A DNA stretch of 64,000 nt from Culex pipiens pallens (taxonomy: Eukaryota > Arthropoda > Insecta > Diptera > Culicidae), in the NCBI RefSeq assembly GCF_016801865.2, contig NC_068939.1, forward strand, positions 75,144,517 to 75,208,516, in the 5' to 3' direction. The position numbers were made by a program, and so were the translations under genes. Below, piece after piece: positions 33,990-44,937 of the stretch. Every line of letters begins with the position of its first letter. Positions within the stretch are counted from its first letter, which is position 1. The notes below the pieces were generated by a model. It ran no database searches. It saw only the letters and a program-made list of their open reading frames with translations, and was not told the origin of the DNA.

Positions 33990-34627
33990 TGGATCATTCT
34001 CCGCCAACTCACACGAAATCAGAAAAAGTTGCCCCGATCCCTCTTCGATTTGCTTGAAACTTTGTCCTAAGGGGTAGCATTTTTGATCACGAATCCGAGG
34101 TCCATTTTTCGACATCTCGTGACGGTGGGGCGGTACGACCCCTTTCTTTTTTCTGAATTTGTTCTAAGACACTTTTTGTAGCTTAAACCGATAGAAATTT
34201 GGTGTCGAAGTGACTTGTATGTAAAATTGGACGTCCAATTTGATGGCATACCCAAAATTACGAAAACGCTTATTTTTCATCAAAAAAGTCAAAAAATAGT
34301 TTTAAAATTGCTGACATTACCCGTTACTCAACTGTCAAAAATCGTGAATCATGCAATTTTATGGGAATTTTAAAGTACTTTTCGCATTTGAAATAACCCA
34401 GAAGGGTAATTTTTTCAGGACAAGGACAAAATATTCACTTAAAAATTACGTGTTTTAGTAACTTAGCATGGATATTTTTTAGAGTGTAGCAATGTTCTAC
34501 AAAGTTAGGAGCAGCTGTGGCTGAATGGTTACAGTGTTCGCTTTGTAAGTGAATGGTTCTGGGTTCGATTCCCATCTGCTTCCATCGATAAAGTTAAGGA
34601 CATAGAAATACTTGAAATGCTGAATAT

Positions 34628-35293
34628 CTAATCTAATCTAATCTAATCTAATCAGACCCTAGCGCAGCCAATCTTTCGAAGGGATCCTGGAGGGTGCCTT
34701 AGGTTAGATGACGCCTAGCACTCTTCTTGTCATTTATTAACATTTGTAGTGCGCCATTGCGTTAGAATGCATTGAAACATCACAAGCGTTAAAGCGGCCA
34801 GGCCTACTGCGTAAAGCCGTATCGCAGAGATGATTCGTAATTGGGTTGAGTTTGAGCACTGAGTGTCGACAGGGGAGGAAGAAGCGTGGGGACACACCAC
34901 CATACGCTCCGAGATTTTGGTTGTATTCGTTGGGAGCACCATGCTAAGAAGGTTTGGTACTCCGGGACCCTCTGGGATGGGACATTGTATTTCCACGAAT
35001 GCCCTGGACTCTATTTGCCGTGGTTATAGCGCCACAACTCGCTCTCTGTAACAGTATTCCTAATTCCAGTCCACGCTCACCAAGTCGTCATGGCCTAGTG
35101 GTTAGCATTTTTGCTTACCAATCCAAAGGACGGGGGATCGAACCCCGCCTCGAGCGACTTTGAGTTTTTAATTCATATTCATCATTTCAAATTTATGTGT
35201 TCTTATCTTTCTCGTTGGGAGCAGATGGGAATCGAACCCAGAACAATTCGCTTACAAAGCGAACACCGTAACCAGTCAGCCACGGCCGCTCCT
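34628..35293 (-). mobile_element. SINE-like retroposon with GATTA tail, 666 bp
   Basis: Flanked by perfect 22-bp direct repeats (34606-34627 and 35294-35315, beginning AAATACTTGAAATGCTG). On the minus strand it starts with a tRNA-like head (35293-35221, anticodon loop TTTGTAA) and ends in CTGATTAGATTAGATTAG. A further tRNA-like unit in plus orientation lies inside at 35087-35160 (GTGGTTAGCAT, then GATCGAACCCC), so it may itself be composite. The 3' end CGAAAGATTGGCTGCGCTAG is, from memory, common in culicine SINEs. Confidence 0.7.
35087..35160 (+). mobile_element. tRNA-like unit within the nested retroposon
   Basis: Begins GTCATGGCCTAGTGGTTAGC (A-box-like) and has GGGGGATCGAACCCCGCCTC (B-box-like). 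It is not a canonical tRNA because the anticodon arm is imperfect; probably a SINE head. Confidence 0.45.
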
Positions 35294-36150
35294 AAATACT
35301 TGAAATGCTGAATATGAACGAAAAGTCCAAAAGAGTCAAATGCTAATGTAGCAATTTTCTACAAAGTTGTAGAGCAAAACAAAAATTGATACATAAACTT
35401 AAGGGGTTTGCATGTGTTTTTACGAGTTATCAGAATTTTACAAAAAAAAATATAGATTTTGAACATTTTTGACCTGTTTTTCGAATTTTCAACCCCTAAC
35501 CCTGCAAAGTTACAAAAACACGTAGTTTCAAAATGAAAATTTATGTTCTAATAAAAAAATGCCCTTCTGGGTTATTTCAGATTTGAAAAGAACATTGAAA
35601 TTCCCATAAAATGACACGTCTCACGATTTTTGACAGTTGAGTAACGGGAAATGGTGAAAAATTTAAAACTATGTTTTAACTTTTTTTAATGAAAAATACG
35701 TTTTTTCAGAATTCTGATTACACCATCAAATCGGGCATTCAATTTTACAAAAAAGTCCCTTTGGCACCAAATTTATGTCTCATCACGGTTTCGAGCTACA
35801 AACAACTGAAAAAATGTGTCTTAGTAAAAATCCAGAAAAAAAATAAAGGGTTGCAATTTTGTCATTCGATTTATATTTTATTTTTTAATCCGTTTGAATT
35901 TTTTTTTGGTGGTTGAAACAATATTTTCAAAAATTTTAAATCAATATTGAATGTTTGGCCTTTTTCAAATGTGAGTCTTGATTTAACGAATGTTTCATAT
36001 TTTAACATTGAAAATCGGTTCATTAGTTGCTGAAATATCGACACTAGAAAATGGTGGGTTGTTTAGGTGAGACTTAGAAAACATCAATTTTCCTGTGAAT
36101 ACAAAGAGACGAATTGTTCCTTTTAATTCCGCTATATATTTTTTTAATAT

Positions 36151-36175
36151 CTTGACAGATACGTATTTCGTCTAC
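36151..36175 (-). ncRNA. Possible 3' half of a hammerhead ribozyme
   Basis: The minus strand reads GACGAAATACGTATCTGTC. This matches the conserved GAAA, a 3-bp stem III (TAC/GTA) and a TC cleavage triplet. The CTGATGA box of the 5' half is not found intact; CTGATAA and CTGAGAA occur 30-70 bases upstream. Hammerheads are known in Penelope-like elements, so this may be a decayed copy. Confidence 0.3.
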
Positions 36176-36220
36176 TAGGGGAACTATACCCTTTCTCAGC
36201 CTATTTCTATTATCAGCCTA

Positions 36221-37678
36221 TCAGCACTTTGAACATGAATTAAAGCTTTCATAAAGTGTTTTCGACTGCTCCAAAGTAATAAATAGCTCAAATAAAAGTG
36301 AGCAAGCAACTCTCCATTGTTGATAAATATTAAAATGTTGATTTAATAGCGGAAAATGGCAAAAGTGATGAGAATTGGTCGAACGGCTTAGTGTGATTAA
36401 AATGGGTATATTTCCCCTACTTGCAGACATCGCTGGTGTATCCGTATTTGTAGTTACTGTAGGTACTACCTCCTCGTTCTTCTTTTGTGCCTGTATAGGT
36501 AACAGCTTAAACAGCCACGTTGAGCCGTTACCTGAATCCTTGTTGAGTAAACGTTTGTTGCCTGCCTTGAAGATTTCCAAACTTTCGGCGACATCCAGCT
36601 TCGATGGGTTTGTGATGTGTCTTAAGATGACCGCGTCGCTAGTTGTGATGTTATGTTTTTCCTCGATGATGTGTTCGGTTACTGCTGACCTGAAATGGGG
36701 GACAAATCCTTTCCGTTTTTCCTCCTTGGCAATTCTGACATATGTGTTTATATGCTCATCCAACCTGGTTTGCAGCAATCTCTTAGTTTGTCCAATGTAG
36801 CTCATATCACAGTGGCCGCAGGATACCTCGTAGATGCCGGGTTTGCCTAAAGTCGGTATGGGGTCTTTCGTTGAACCTAAGATGGATTCCAACTGGTTGT
36901 TTCTACTGCTGAACACTAAATCGATGCCAAATTTAGCCAGTTTTTGTCGTAATGGGCGTGTTATCCTGTAGTCGAATTCTACTGCTGCTCTTCGTAGTGG
37001 CTCTACTGATGGCCTAAGGGTTGTGAGTGAGGTTCTGTGGAGTTTTCTTTCCTTCTTATCGATGATTGCTTGGATAGTTGTTCTTCTGTAACCGTTGATT
37101 TCCGCTGTTTCAAATATGTACTCCAATTCTTTCTGTTTTCCTGCTTCGCTGAGGGGTAAAGTTGTCATCCTATGATGTATGAAATAATGATATGCTGCCA
37201 TCTTATGTTGAAATGAATGGTTTGATGTGGCTGGGATTGTTCTTCTGGTGTTTGTTGGCTTCCTGTAGATCTCGAAAGAAAACGAAGATGGGCAACCTGG
37301 TTCTCTTAAGATCAGGATGTCTAAGAAAGGTAACTTTCCTTCGACTTCCATTTCGTAAGTGAACTTGATGCTCCTGCTTGCACTGTTTATGGTGTCCAGT
37401 ACCGTTGTTAGTGAATCCCTTTTGATGATGCAGAAGACGTCATCTACGTATCTCCACCAACGTTCTGGTAGTAGGTTTTTGGTTTGTAGTTCGTGTTCCA
37501 AAGCTGCCATATAAACATCGCTCAGGAACGGTGACAGTGGGTTACCCATCGATGCTCCCATCCTCTGTTGGTAGATGCAATCCCTGAACTGGAAGTAGAT
37601 CTGTTCCATGCATAATTTGACGAATGTTATATACTGGATCGTTTTTTGTCTCCATGGTTCTCCCTCGTATTGTGATTG
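36221..37678 (-). CDS. Penelope-like reverse transcriptase with GIY-YIG endonuclease, N-terminus missing
   Basis: The frame is open through the whole element to a TGA at 36221, with about 485 residues belonging to the insert (the called ORF continues a short way into flanking repeat). The RT palm has MGASMGNPLSPFLSDVYMA and the catalytic box YVDDVF near 37440. The C-terminal nuclease begins GIYEVSCGHCDMSYIGQTKR, the GIY and YIG halves of the GIY-YIG fold, followed by RLDEH. This RT plus GIY-YIG pairing is diagnostic of canonical Penelope-like elements, whose enzyme nicks target DNA and primes reverse transcription. The N-terminal RT motifs are lost by 5' truncation, so this copy is probably inactive, but the remaining frame has no stop or frameshift, implying recent insertion. 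Confidence 0.9.
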   Translation of the reverse strand, partial: QSQYEGEPWRQKTIQYITFVKLCMEQIYFQFRDCIYQQRMGASMGNPLSPFLSDVYMAALEHELQTKNLLPERWWRYVDDVFCIIKRDSLTTVLDTINSASRSIKFTYEMEVEGKLPFLDILILREPGCPSSFSFEIYRKPTNTRRTIPATSNHSFQHKMAAYHYFIHHRMTTLPLSEAGKQKELEYIFETAEINGYRRTTIQAIIDKKERKLHRTSLTTLRPSVEPLRRAAVEFDYRITRPLRQKLAKFGIDLVFSSRNNQLESILGSTKDPIPTLGKPGIYEVSCGHCDMSYIGQTKRLLQTRLDEHINTYVRIAKEEKRKGFVPHFRSAVTEHIIEEKHNITTSDAVILRHITNPSKLDVAESLEIFKAGNKRLLNKDSGNGSTWLFKLLPIQAQKKNEEVVPTVTTNTDTPAMSASRGNIPILITLSRSTNSHHFCHFPLLNQHFNIYQQWRVACSLLFELFITLEQSKTLYESFNSCSKC

Positions 37679-38275
37679 CAATTTTCCTGTTTTTAAACCT
37701 TTGCATGGTAATATCTCAGCAACTAAGGGTCGTATCAACAAAATTCAAAAAAGTAAAATATAGAAAATTTTCTCAGCCTTTCAAAAAATTATTTTTCAAT
37801 GCTGGGCAAACATGGGCACTTATTTAAAAAAAAATGAATAACTGCGACTTTTTTCAAAAATAAGTTACCTAAAAATGGATATAACTTAGTGTTTTTTTGC
37901 AAATCAAGTTTTAGTAACAAAAAGTGAAATTAAAAATCATCAAAAAAAAATTTACCGTGTACCATTTTTTTCAGTGTAGTCCTTATCCATACCTAAAACT
38001 TTGCCGAAGACACCAAATCGATCAAAAAATTCCTTCAAAAGATACAGATTTTTGAATTTTCATATATCATTTCTGTATGGACAGCTGCCAAGTTTGTATG
38101 GAAAATTATATGGACAAACTAATGATGCAAAATGGCTTCTTTGGGCCTACCAAAGGCACCCCAAAAATTTCAGCCGGATTAAAAAATACAAAAATCAAAA
38201 TAAAAAAAAGACCAATTTCATAGACAACTGCTCAGGGGTCGTTTTGCCCCACCGTCACGAGATATCGAAAAATGA

Positions 38276-40545
38276 TTTCAGTGAAATTTTTAATTTGCGG
38301 TTTTCTTATAAGGTTGACATGAGTCAACCCTTGTCAAATGTCATGTAAAGTAAATGTAATGTTATGACTGTTAAACGTTCCAACATTCGTCTACCACGTT
38401 TATAGCTCCAAAGACAACCAAGCACTTGTTGATGGACGTTAACTTCCGGGCTCGAGCCCAAATTTAAGAACCTTCCCCCATCATCATCACCATCATTTTG
38501 CTCATCATCATCGGCATAATCAGTGCGCAGTGACAAAGTCACCAGGCACGATGAAAACGTACCCGCGTTCGTGACCAAATGAATGGAAGGAAAAGCCAAA
38601 AGGAAGTTATCTTGTTAAACGCTGGCTGAAAGTCCTCACGTTGGCCCAGATTTCCCACGGTGCACGGAGGGAAGTTTAGGGGTGCTGAATGTTGGAAAAT
38701 TTATTTTTATGTGTTGATTAAGAAAAACGCATTTTAATTTAAACTTATTAAATTTTGGATTTCTTTCAACAAAATATGTTTTTCTCAAGGTGAAAGTACA
38801 CTGAATAGAGACGCGTGACACTGGAATAAGTACACGTTTTTATACTGCAAGGGCTGAAGGGTGATGGCTTTGATGATGATGATGATCGTCATAACGCTGA
38901 ATGGCCGGTCTTTCTTCTTGGAAGGGATGAGTGAATAATCGGATGAATAAAAACGACCAGCACAAAGTTAATACAGGCTCCATCTCCCTTCCTTAAGAGG
39001 AAACCCCAGCAGGATCTCGGAGGCATCTGGACACAAAAGCACTCCACTTAAAGCTCTATGGCCCAGCACGATTCATGTACTGACTGAGACTGGGGTGGGC
39101 TCTCCTTTGACAAGAGTGATGATAATTAATAATCTCATCGAAATGGATAAACACCAACCAGAGGGGGAAAGGGAATGATGATCGTTAAAAAGAGATTTAT
39201 CACCTCCCAGTCGCGCTGATTGTCGAGAAAATATTGAACTGTTTGATGTGAAGCAGGGAAGGCGAGCAGCCCTTTGCTGACTTTGATGAATGATTGATAA
39301 AGCTCGCCAATTAAAGGGAACAAATGTGGTTGGCAAACAAGTTGACTTGTTGATGCGGATTTTGCGGTTATATGGCGATATTTTAATTCTTCAAACTTTA
39401 TGATTCTTGATTGTGAGCGAGAGCGTTGTAACATTGATTATGGACGAATACAGATGTCTTTCAATCATTAGTTTCCAAAACAGATTTGGCTACAAAAAAA
39501 CTGTTTGTAAAACATGAAAGCATTTTGAATGGTTTCAGATTTTTAGTGGCATGTATTTTTGTTATTCAGGGATAGAATAATAGAAAATCTTTTTCGCTTG
39601 TGAATTTTCTTCACCCGCGAGAAGAAGCGAAACTCGCAAAAGAAGATCGCTCCCGAACTTTTCGAAGAAATATATTCAGTAGAAGATTTTTGTGAATCTC
39701 AGTGTTAGCACCACTTACATGAATTTATTTCATTTCTCATCTATTAACAGTGCGAGATTATTTTTCGGCGTGTGGCGTTTTATCTGCAAGTGAGTGAAAT
39801 TAGTGTTCTGCCGATTAATTCAAATAATGTTTTTTTTTTTTAGTTTCATTCTACAGAGAGAGGAGAGAAAAAAAAATTAAAACATATCTGGAGTTTTTTT
39901 TTTAAAAGATCCAATAAACCAAATTTTCAGGTTTTTGCTTTTTGGGTGTTTTCTAATACCCCTGATTCAAGGCGGTTTCAAAAACACCCAAAAAGCAAAA
40001 ATTGGAATTTTGTAAATAAAATTTCAAAAATCATTATTACATTTCTCAATTCTTCCTATTGAAAAGAGCAGGAAATTTCACAAAGGTTTCATTTTTGTTT
40101 GTTTGTTTCTGAGACATCGCAAGGCTTCATCCATAAAGTACGTCACGCAAAAAATCAGCCAAAATTTACCCCCCCTCCCCCCCTTTGTCACGCTTTTCCT
40201 ATACCAATACATATAAAATGAGGACTTATCAGGTGACATCATCAAATTTGTGGCTTTAAGAAGTTGTATCTCAGTAACCAAATAAAATCTAGAAGAGGCT
40301 GTATCTCAGTACCACCATATCCATTCCAAATCAAATTTGCAATCCTCTCTGAAAAAAAAGCACACGGAAAAAATCCGTTATTTTACTTGAATTTTTATTA
40401 CCAAGACTTGAACTTTTAAAATGCCAACCTTTCAATTTTTAAGGGGACTACATAAAGCATCTTTTGCACTTGAGTTTAGGATCGTACAAAATCTACCAAA
40501 TGTTTTTTGGAAAAAAACAAAAATATTATACAGATCCGAAGCCTG
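38276..40545. other. Non-coding stretch without a bounded element
   Basis: Contains CATCATCATCACCATCAT-like microsatellite runs (38480-38515, 38872-38890) and moderately GC-rich unique-looking DNA to about 39450. A fragment at 40126-40200 matches 12603-12690. No exon is supported. Confidence 0.4.
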
Positions 40546-40606
40546 GATTATCCAAAGTTTCGATTATCCGATGTTCGATTATCCGAAGGTTTGTATAAGA
40601 CTGTGG
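40546..40606. repeat. Short hairpin repeat with GATTATCCGAAG
   Basis: CGATTATCCGA recurs three times and is followed by the inverted GGATAATCGAAT. A similar unit lies at 49958-50028. It resembles the decayed end of a pogo/Tigger-type element. Confidence 0.45.
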
Positions 40607-40713
40607 ATAATCGAATTACTAACATTTTATTTTCGTTTTTGCTATTTTTTTTTGTTTTAAACATGAAATTCGAGTTCTGCGATTCCATTTTAGTCAAATT
40701 TGTTATTAAATAA

Positions 40714-42191
40714 GGGTAATTCTCTACCAACTCACACGAAATCGGGAAAACCCGACCCCTCTTCGATTTGCGTGAAACTTTGTCCTAAGGTATAACTTTT
40801 GTCCCTGATCACGAATCCGTTTTTTGATATCTGGTGACGGAGGGGCGGTTCGACTTCCTCCATTTTTGAACATGCGAAAAAAGAGGTGTTTTTATATAAT
40901 CTGCAGCCTGATACGGCGATTAGATAGAAATTTGGTGTCAAAGGGACTTTTATGTAAAATTGGACACCCGATTTGATTGTGTACTCAAAATTCCGAAAAA
41001 AACGTATTTTTCATCGAAAAAAACACTAAAAAAGTTTTAAAAACTCTGCCATTTTCCGTTACTCAACTGTAAAAAATGTTGAAACATGTCATTTTAAGGG
41101 AAATTTAATGCATTTTTCGAATCTACATTAACCCAGAAGGGTCATTTTTTCATCTAGAACAAAATTTTTCATTTTAAAATTTCTTGTTTTTTTTTGTAAC
41201 TTTGCAGGGTGATTTTTAGAGTGTTACAATGTTCAACAAAGTTTTAGAGCAGACAATTACAAAAATTATGATATGTAAACATATGTCGCGATAACCATCA
41301 CGAGTTATCGCGATTTTCCGAAAAAAAAGTTTTGAAAAAGATACTTTTTGCGTTTCTTTTTGTTTCTTCGTACGGGTCTGTAGCGGGTGACCATGAACGG
41401 CCATGATCAACTACGACCAACTTTTTCAAAACTTTTTTTCGTGAAATCCCGATAACTCGTGATGTTTATAAGCAAACCCATTATGGTTATACATCAAAAA
41501 TTTTGTAACTTTGTAGAACATTGTAGAACCCTGCAAAGTTAGAAAAAAACACGAAATTTTAAAATGAAAATTTTTGTTCTAAATGAGAAAAATGACCCTT
41601 CACGGAGAAAAAAGAGTTCCCAACATCGTGAACAAGCGTGTTCAACAAAGTGTTCAAATCCTGTGGTACGATTTTGAAAAACGTACCATGAAATTTGAAC
41701 ACTTTTTCGTGGTTCCCATTTTCATGAACGCTTGTTCACGATTTTGGGAACTATTTTTTCTCCGTGTTCGGGTTAATGTAGATTCGAAAAATTCATTAAA
41801 TTTCCCTTAAAATAACATGTTTCAAAAAATTCTACAGTCGAGTAACGGAAAATGGCAGAGTTTTTAAAACTTTATCAGTTTTTTTTTCGATGAAAAATAC
41901 GTTTTTTTGGAATTCTGAGTACGCCATCAAATCGGGCGTCTAATTTTACATAAAAATCCCTTTGACACCAAATTTCTATCTCATTACCGTTTCAGGCTGC
42001 AAATTATTGAAAAACACCTCTTTTTCGCATGTTCAAAAATGGAAGGTGTTCTACCGTCCCTCCGTCACGAGTTATCAAAAAACGGAACTCGGATTCGTGA
42101 TCATTGACAAAAGTTACCCCTTAGTACAAAGTTTCACGCAAATCGAAGAGGGGTCGGGGCAACTGCTGTGTGAGTTGACGGAGAATTAACC
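40714..42191. mobile_element. Foldback element F, copy B, both ends present
   Basis: The ends GGGTAATTCTCTACCAACTC and complement (GAGTTGACGGAGAATTAACC at right) open into inverted arms of about 600 bp each, paired over nearly the whole length (for example TTTGGTGTCAAAGGGACTTT against its complement). No ORF longer than 80 codons. A MITE (41601-41766) is inserted in the right arm. No clear target duplication. Confidence 0.75.
41601..41766. mobile_element. 166-bp MITE with CACGGAGAAAAAA ends
   Basis: The inverted ends CACGGAGAAAAAAGAGTTCC and complement extend into CGTGAACAAGCGT. The opposite arm of the same foldback (about 41118-41148) gives the site without the insert and shows TT repeated on both sides. 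Same style as the MITE at 12857-13027. Confidence 0.75.
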
Positions 42192-43887
42192 ACGTTATGA
42201 ATGAAATCAGAATTTAATTTAATTTGGTATTCCAATAATGAGATATTTTTATAGTTGCGTTCTGTATATTTGTTCAATATAGAAAAGCTAAAAACTAGTT
42301 CTATATCCATAACTGAACATGGAAACCCAAAAATAATAATAAAATCAAATAAAGTAAGACTTCCACTAAAAACAAACTGAACAATTCCTCACACGTGTCC
42401 ACAAGCAGAAGTTCTACTTTGGTGAAAACAATTCACCTCCCATTTTGGGAGGAAAACTGCACAACCGGAAGGAAGCAAGTGTCCGATGGTAGTGGTCATA
42501 TCAAGAGTGCTCTCGCGGTATCGAAGTTTCCCGAAAATTCCACCACCAAACGCTTTTGGTCAACCAGGATTCACACGTTCCTCTCCAAAAAAGTGATACG
42601 AAAATAGTGCGGTTCTCGAATAGGGTGGAGGGACCTTTAGTTGTCGGTTGCAAATATTTTTTGATGATATTATTTCCTTCTATTTTTTTTTTACTCCAAG
42701 TTCAAGTACTTTTTTTCAAATTTCGTGTGAAGATCCAAAAATGACTTATCCACCCTAATCCGACAAGTGTTTTAGAGTAGAGTAGTTCAACCGTTTCGGC
42801 CATCGTGTGTCCCTGTACGTATTGGTCCTGATGGTGTTCCATACAAATTCCGTTTGTGCGCAACAGCTGCACTACATTCTCGACAATTAAATCGTACCGT
42901 GAGAGAGTGGGTCAGAGGAGCTTAGTGTTGCGGAGTTTATCAGAGTTCGCGTTTGGTGAGGGGTTGCACTGTACAGTGTACACTCAAATACCAAAGAATT
43001 TCAAAATTAAAGTTGATTTTTGAAGCTTAAAATTATATTTGAACTAATTTTGAAACTAAGCTTTAGCTTAATTCCCATTATGACATTAAATCATTTATTA
43101 AGTAACTGATTGTAAACAACCAGCATCAGTATTGAACTTTCCCGCGAGAACTCTATCTATTGCTGCCGACGCCAAATGAATGTCGAGTGAAGAGTGCAGT
43201 GTTTATTTCGGAGTGCTGCAAGTATTCGTTTATTTCATTCAGTCCACGAACTGTGTGCACGATGAATGGGGTTAAGCTTTTGGGGTGGGATCATGTCGTG
43301 TTTTAGTTTTCGATGGGATTCAAACAACCGCTTGCGGAAATGTTCTTGTTTTGATTTAAATGAGTTTCAGGACCAAATTGATTTTGAAAAGTTTTAGTTT
43401 TACAATTTTGTCAAAAAGCTTTAAGTTACAATCACCAAACCTGAATCTAGCAAGTGAAGCATTTTCAGAACTTCCCAGAATTGTAAATTTTGTTTTAAAA
43501 TTTCGATCGTCACAAAAGTACAACTTGCGTCACCAAATTCCACACTTACGGTTCAATGCTCAACAATATCTAATTTCAAAACGACACGGACGTGTTCGAC
43601 CCAACCTTCACCTCTTAGCCCCACACCAACCATCCAACCACGTGTGGAAACTGAATATGACCTCTCTGGATGGAGGATATCATTTACCACAAACTTCTCA
43701 CAGACACATATTGTGCAAATGGTTGTCTGTCAAAGGTCAGCTTCTGTGAAGTGAGGAATGCGGTTTTCCGCCTGATGAATTGTACCACTGTCAACGCTGG
43801 TGGGATTTTTGTACAGTATGGTGTAGGGGAGATTAGGGTGATCACCATAAGAAATGAGGACTTTCATTAGTTTTAAAATTTGCATTT
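42192..43887. other. Non-coding stretch, no element bounded
   Basis: Unique-looking DNA of moderate GC. Open frames at 42395-42607 and 43360-43749 have no start context, domain or splice support. Could be intron or upstream DNA of the SH2 gene. Confidence 0.35.
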
Positions 43888-44066
43888 GGGTAATTTTCTA
43901 CCAACTCACAGGAAATTGGGAAAAGTTGCCCCGATCCCTCTTCGATTTGCGTGAAACTTTGTCCTAAGGGGTAACTTTTGTCCCTGATCACGATTTTTTT
44001 AGAAGGGGTTTAGTTATTTTAGAAGGTTGAATATTACCTCTTTTATGATGTAATTTTACCTCAATT

Positions 44067-44937
44067 GAGATCGAAGCAAACTGTGCGCGGGTTTGGACGT
44101 TTCAAATTTTTCTTGCTGTCATTTTGTGAAAAAAAAAATATAGAATTTGAAAAAAGTGTGATGTAGTGGAATTTGAAGACAAATTACGGGATGTCCTTGG
44201 ATACCAGCAACAGTGCCATTGAAAATATGGTTTCCGCGATTCGTCGGGGCGATTGCTACCCCAGAAGGTGCCGGGAACTGCAAGCTCTCATCAATACCAG
44301 CGAGCTGTTGGATCTGGACCAAGGACAGATTGCTGAAGAAATTTATCGAGGCTTGTAGCAGCACATCCCAGCAAGATCTGTCCAGGCGAGATTTGATTCT
44401 ATGCTGGAAGCTGGAAGACGCTGGCGAATCGGTCGGAATGGACCTATATAAATATCAAAATACCCTTTCACTTATACTAACATTCATTCAGATCAATGAA
44501 GACAAACCACGCCAATCTTACTATATACGCGGTAGGGTGTTCCCTCGGTCGTTCGCTGTGAGTTGTGGATTGCCTGCTTCTCTAATGAAGGTTCGACTGG
44601 TGGGGCATGCTTATTAATTTCTCGTCGCTCCATACCCTCAGTGACATGATGGGAACAAGGGCGTCTATGCAAAATGTCCCTACACCCGCTACAATTTTCC
44701 GGCGCTTGGGGAAGGAAGAGGGAAACCATTTTATTTTATGCGCCGGTATTTGTAGCATTGAAATTCGTGCAAAAAAACTTATGCACGTGGGTGTACAGAT
44801 TACGGAGTAAAAGATGATCGAATTGTTCGCCTAGCGCTCACATGTGTTTCGGGACCAAGTTGCCTGCGGGTATGGGGATCATACATACATACATACATAC
44901 ATACATACATACATACATACATACATACATACTTACA
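44067..44937 (+). mobile_element. Retroposon with CATA tail and 26-bp target duplication
   Basis: Perfect 26-bp direct repeats flank it (44041-44066 and 44938-44963, both with GATGTAATTTTACC). The right end is a run of about 13 CATA repeats (about 44880-44935). The left part holds a 55-codon ATG frame from 44191 (MSLDTSNSAIENMVSAIRRG ... EEIYRGL, stop at 44356-44358). The tail and long duplication suggest target-primed retroposition. The family is unknown; it may be an internally deleted LINE of a clade with tandem-repeat tails, or a SINE-like derivative. Confidence 0.6.
44880..44935 (+). repeat. CATA microsatellite, tail of the retroposon
   Basis: Uninterrupted CATA repeats followed by CTTACA. 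Confidence 0.85.

Larger units (their letters stand above)
34507..35347 (+). mobile_element. tRNA-derived SINE, interrupted by a second retroposon
   Basis: The head at 34507-34582 is a tRNA-like fold with anticodon-loop sequence TTTGTAA (Thr-like TGT) and GGTTCGATTCCC as B-box. The 21-bp flanks 34486-34506 and 35348-35368 are direct repeats differing at one base, both ending TTCTACAAAGTT. Its own body is only about 155 bp; the rest is the nested element 34628-35293. Its head and that of the nested element are the same family in opposite orientation. Confidence 0.7.
36097..37678 (-). mobile_element. 5'-truncated Penelope-like retroelement
   Basis: Exactly bounded by a 12-bp duplication, CAATTTTCCTGT (36085-36096 and 37679-37690). 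The unoccupied sequence is visible in family X copy 5 near 51040. The insert lies on the minus strand and is truncated at its 5' end, which is usual for these elements. It carries the reverse transcriptase and GIY-YIG nuclease frame described separately, and a 3' UTR ending GTCTCTTTGTATTC. Confidence 0.85.
35851..38234. repeat. Repeat family X, copy 3, carrying a Penelope-like element
   Basis: The left terminus TTGCAATTTTGTCATTCG and the right terminus ACAACTGCTCA resemble the inverted ends of copy 5. The target GGG is present on both sides within foldback F. It is interrupted at 36097-37678. Confidence 0.6.
33990..38275. mobile_element. Foldback element F, copy A, heavily nested
   Basis: The left arm starts near GATCATTCTCCGCCAACTCA and matches copies at 40714 and 43888. 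The right arm is visible at 35348-35850 and resumes at 38235 with GGGGTCGTTTTGCCCCACC. Two insertions interrupt it: a SINE (34507-35347) and family X copy 3 (35851-38234). The outer right end is lost after about 38275. Confidence 0.65.

Noticed and set aside
34507..34582. Possible functional tRNA-Thr gene
   Set aside because: Acceptor and T-stem mismatches, location at the 5' end of an element with target duplications, and a same-family inverted copy at 35221-35293 indicate a SINE head.
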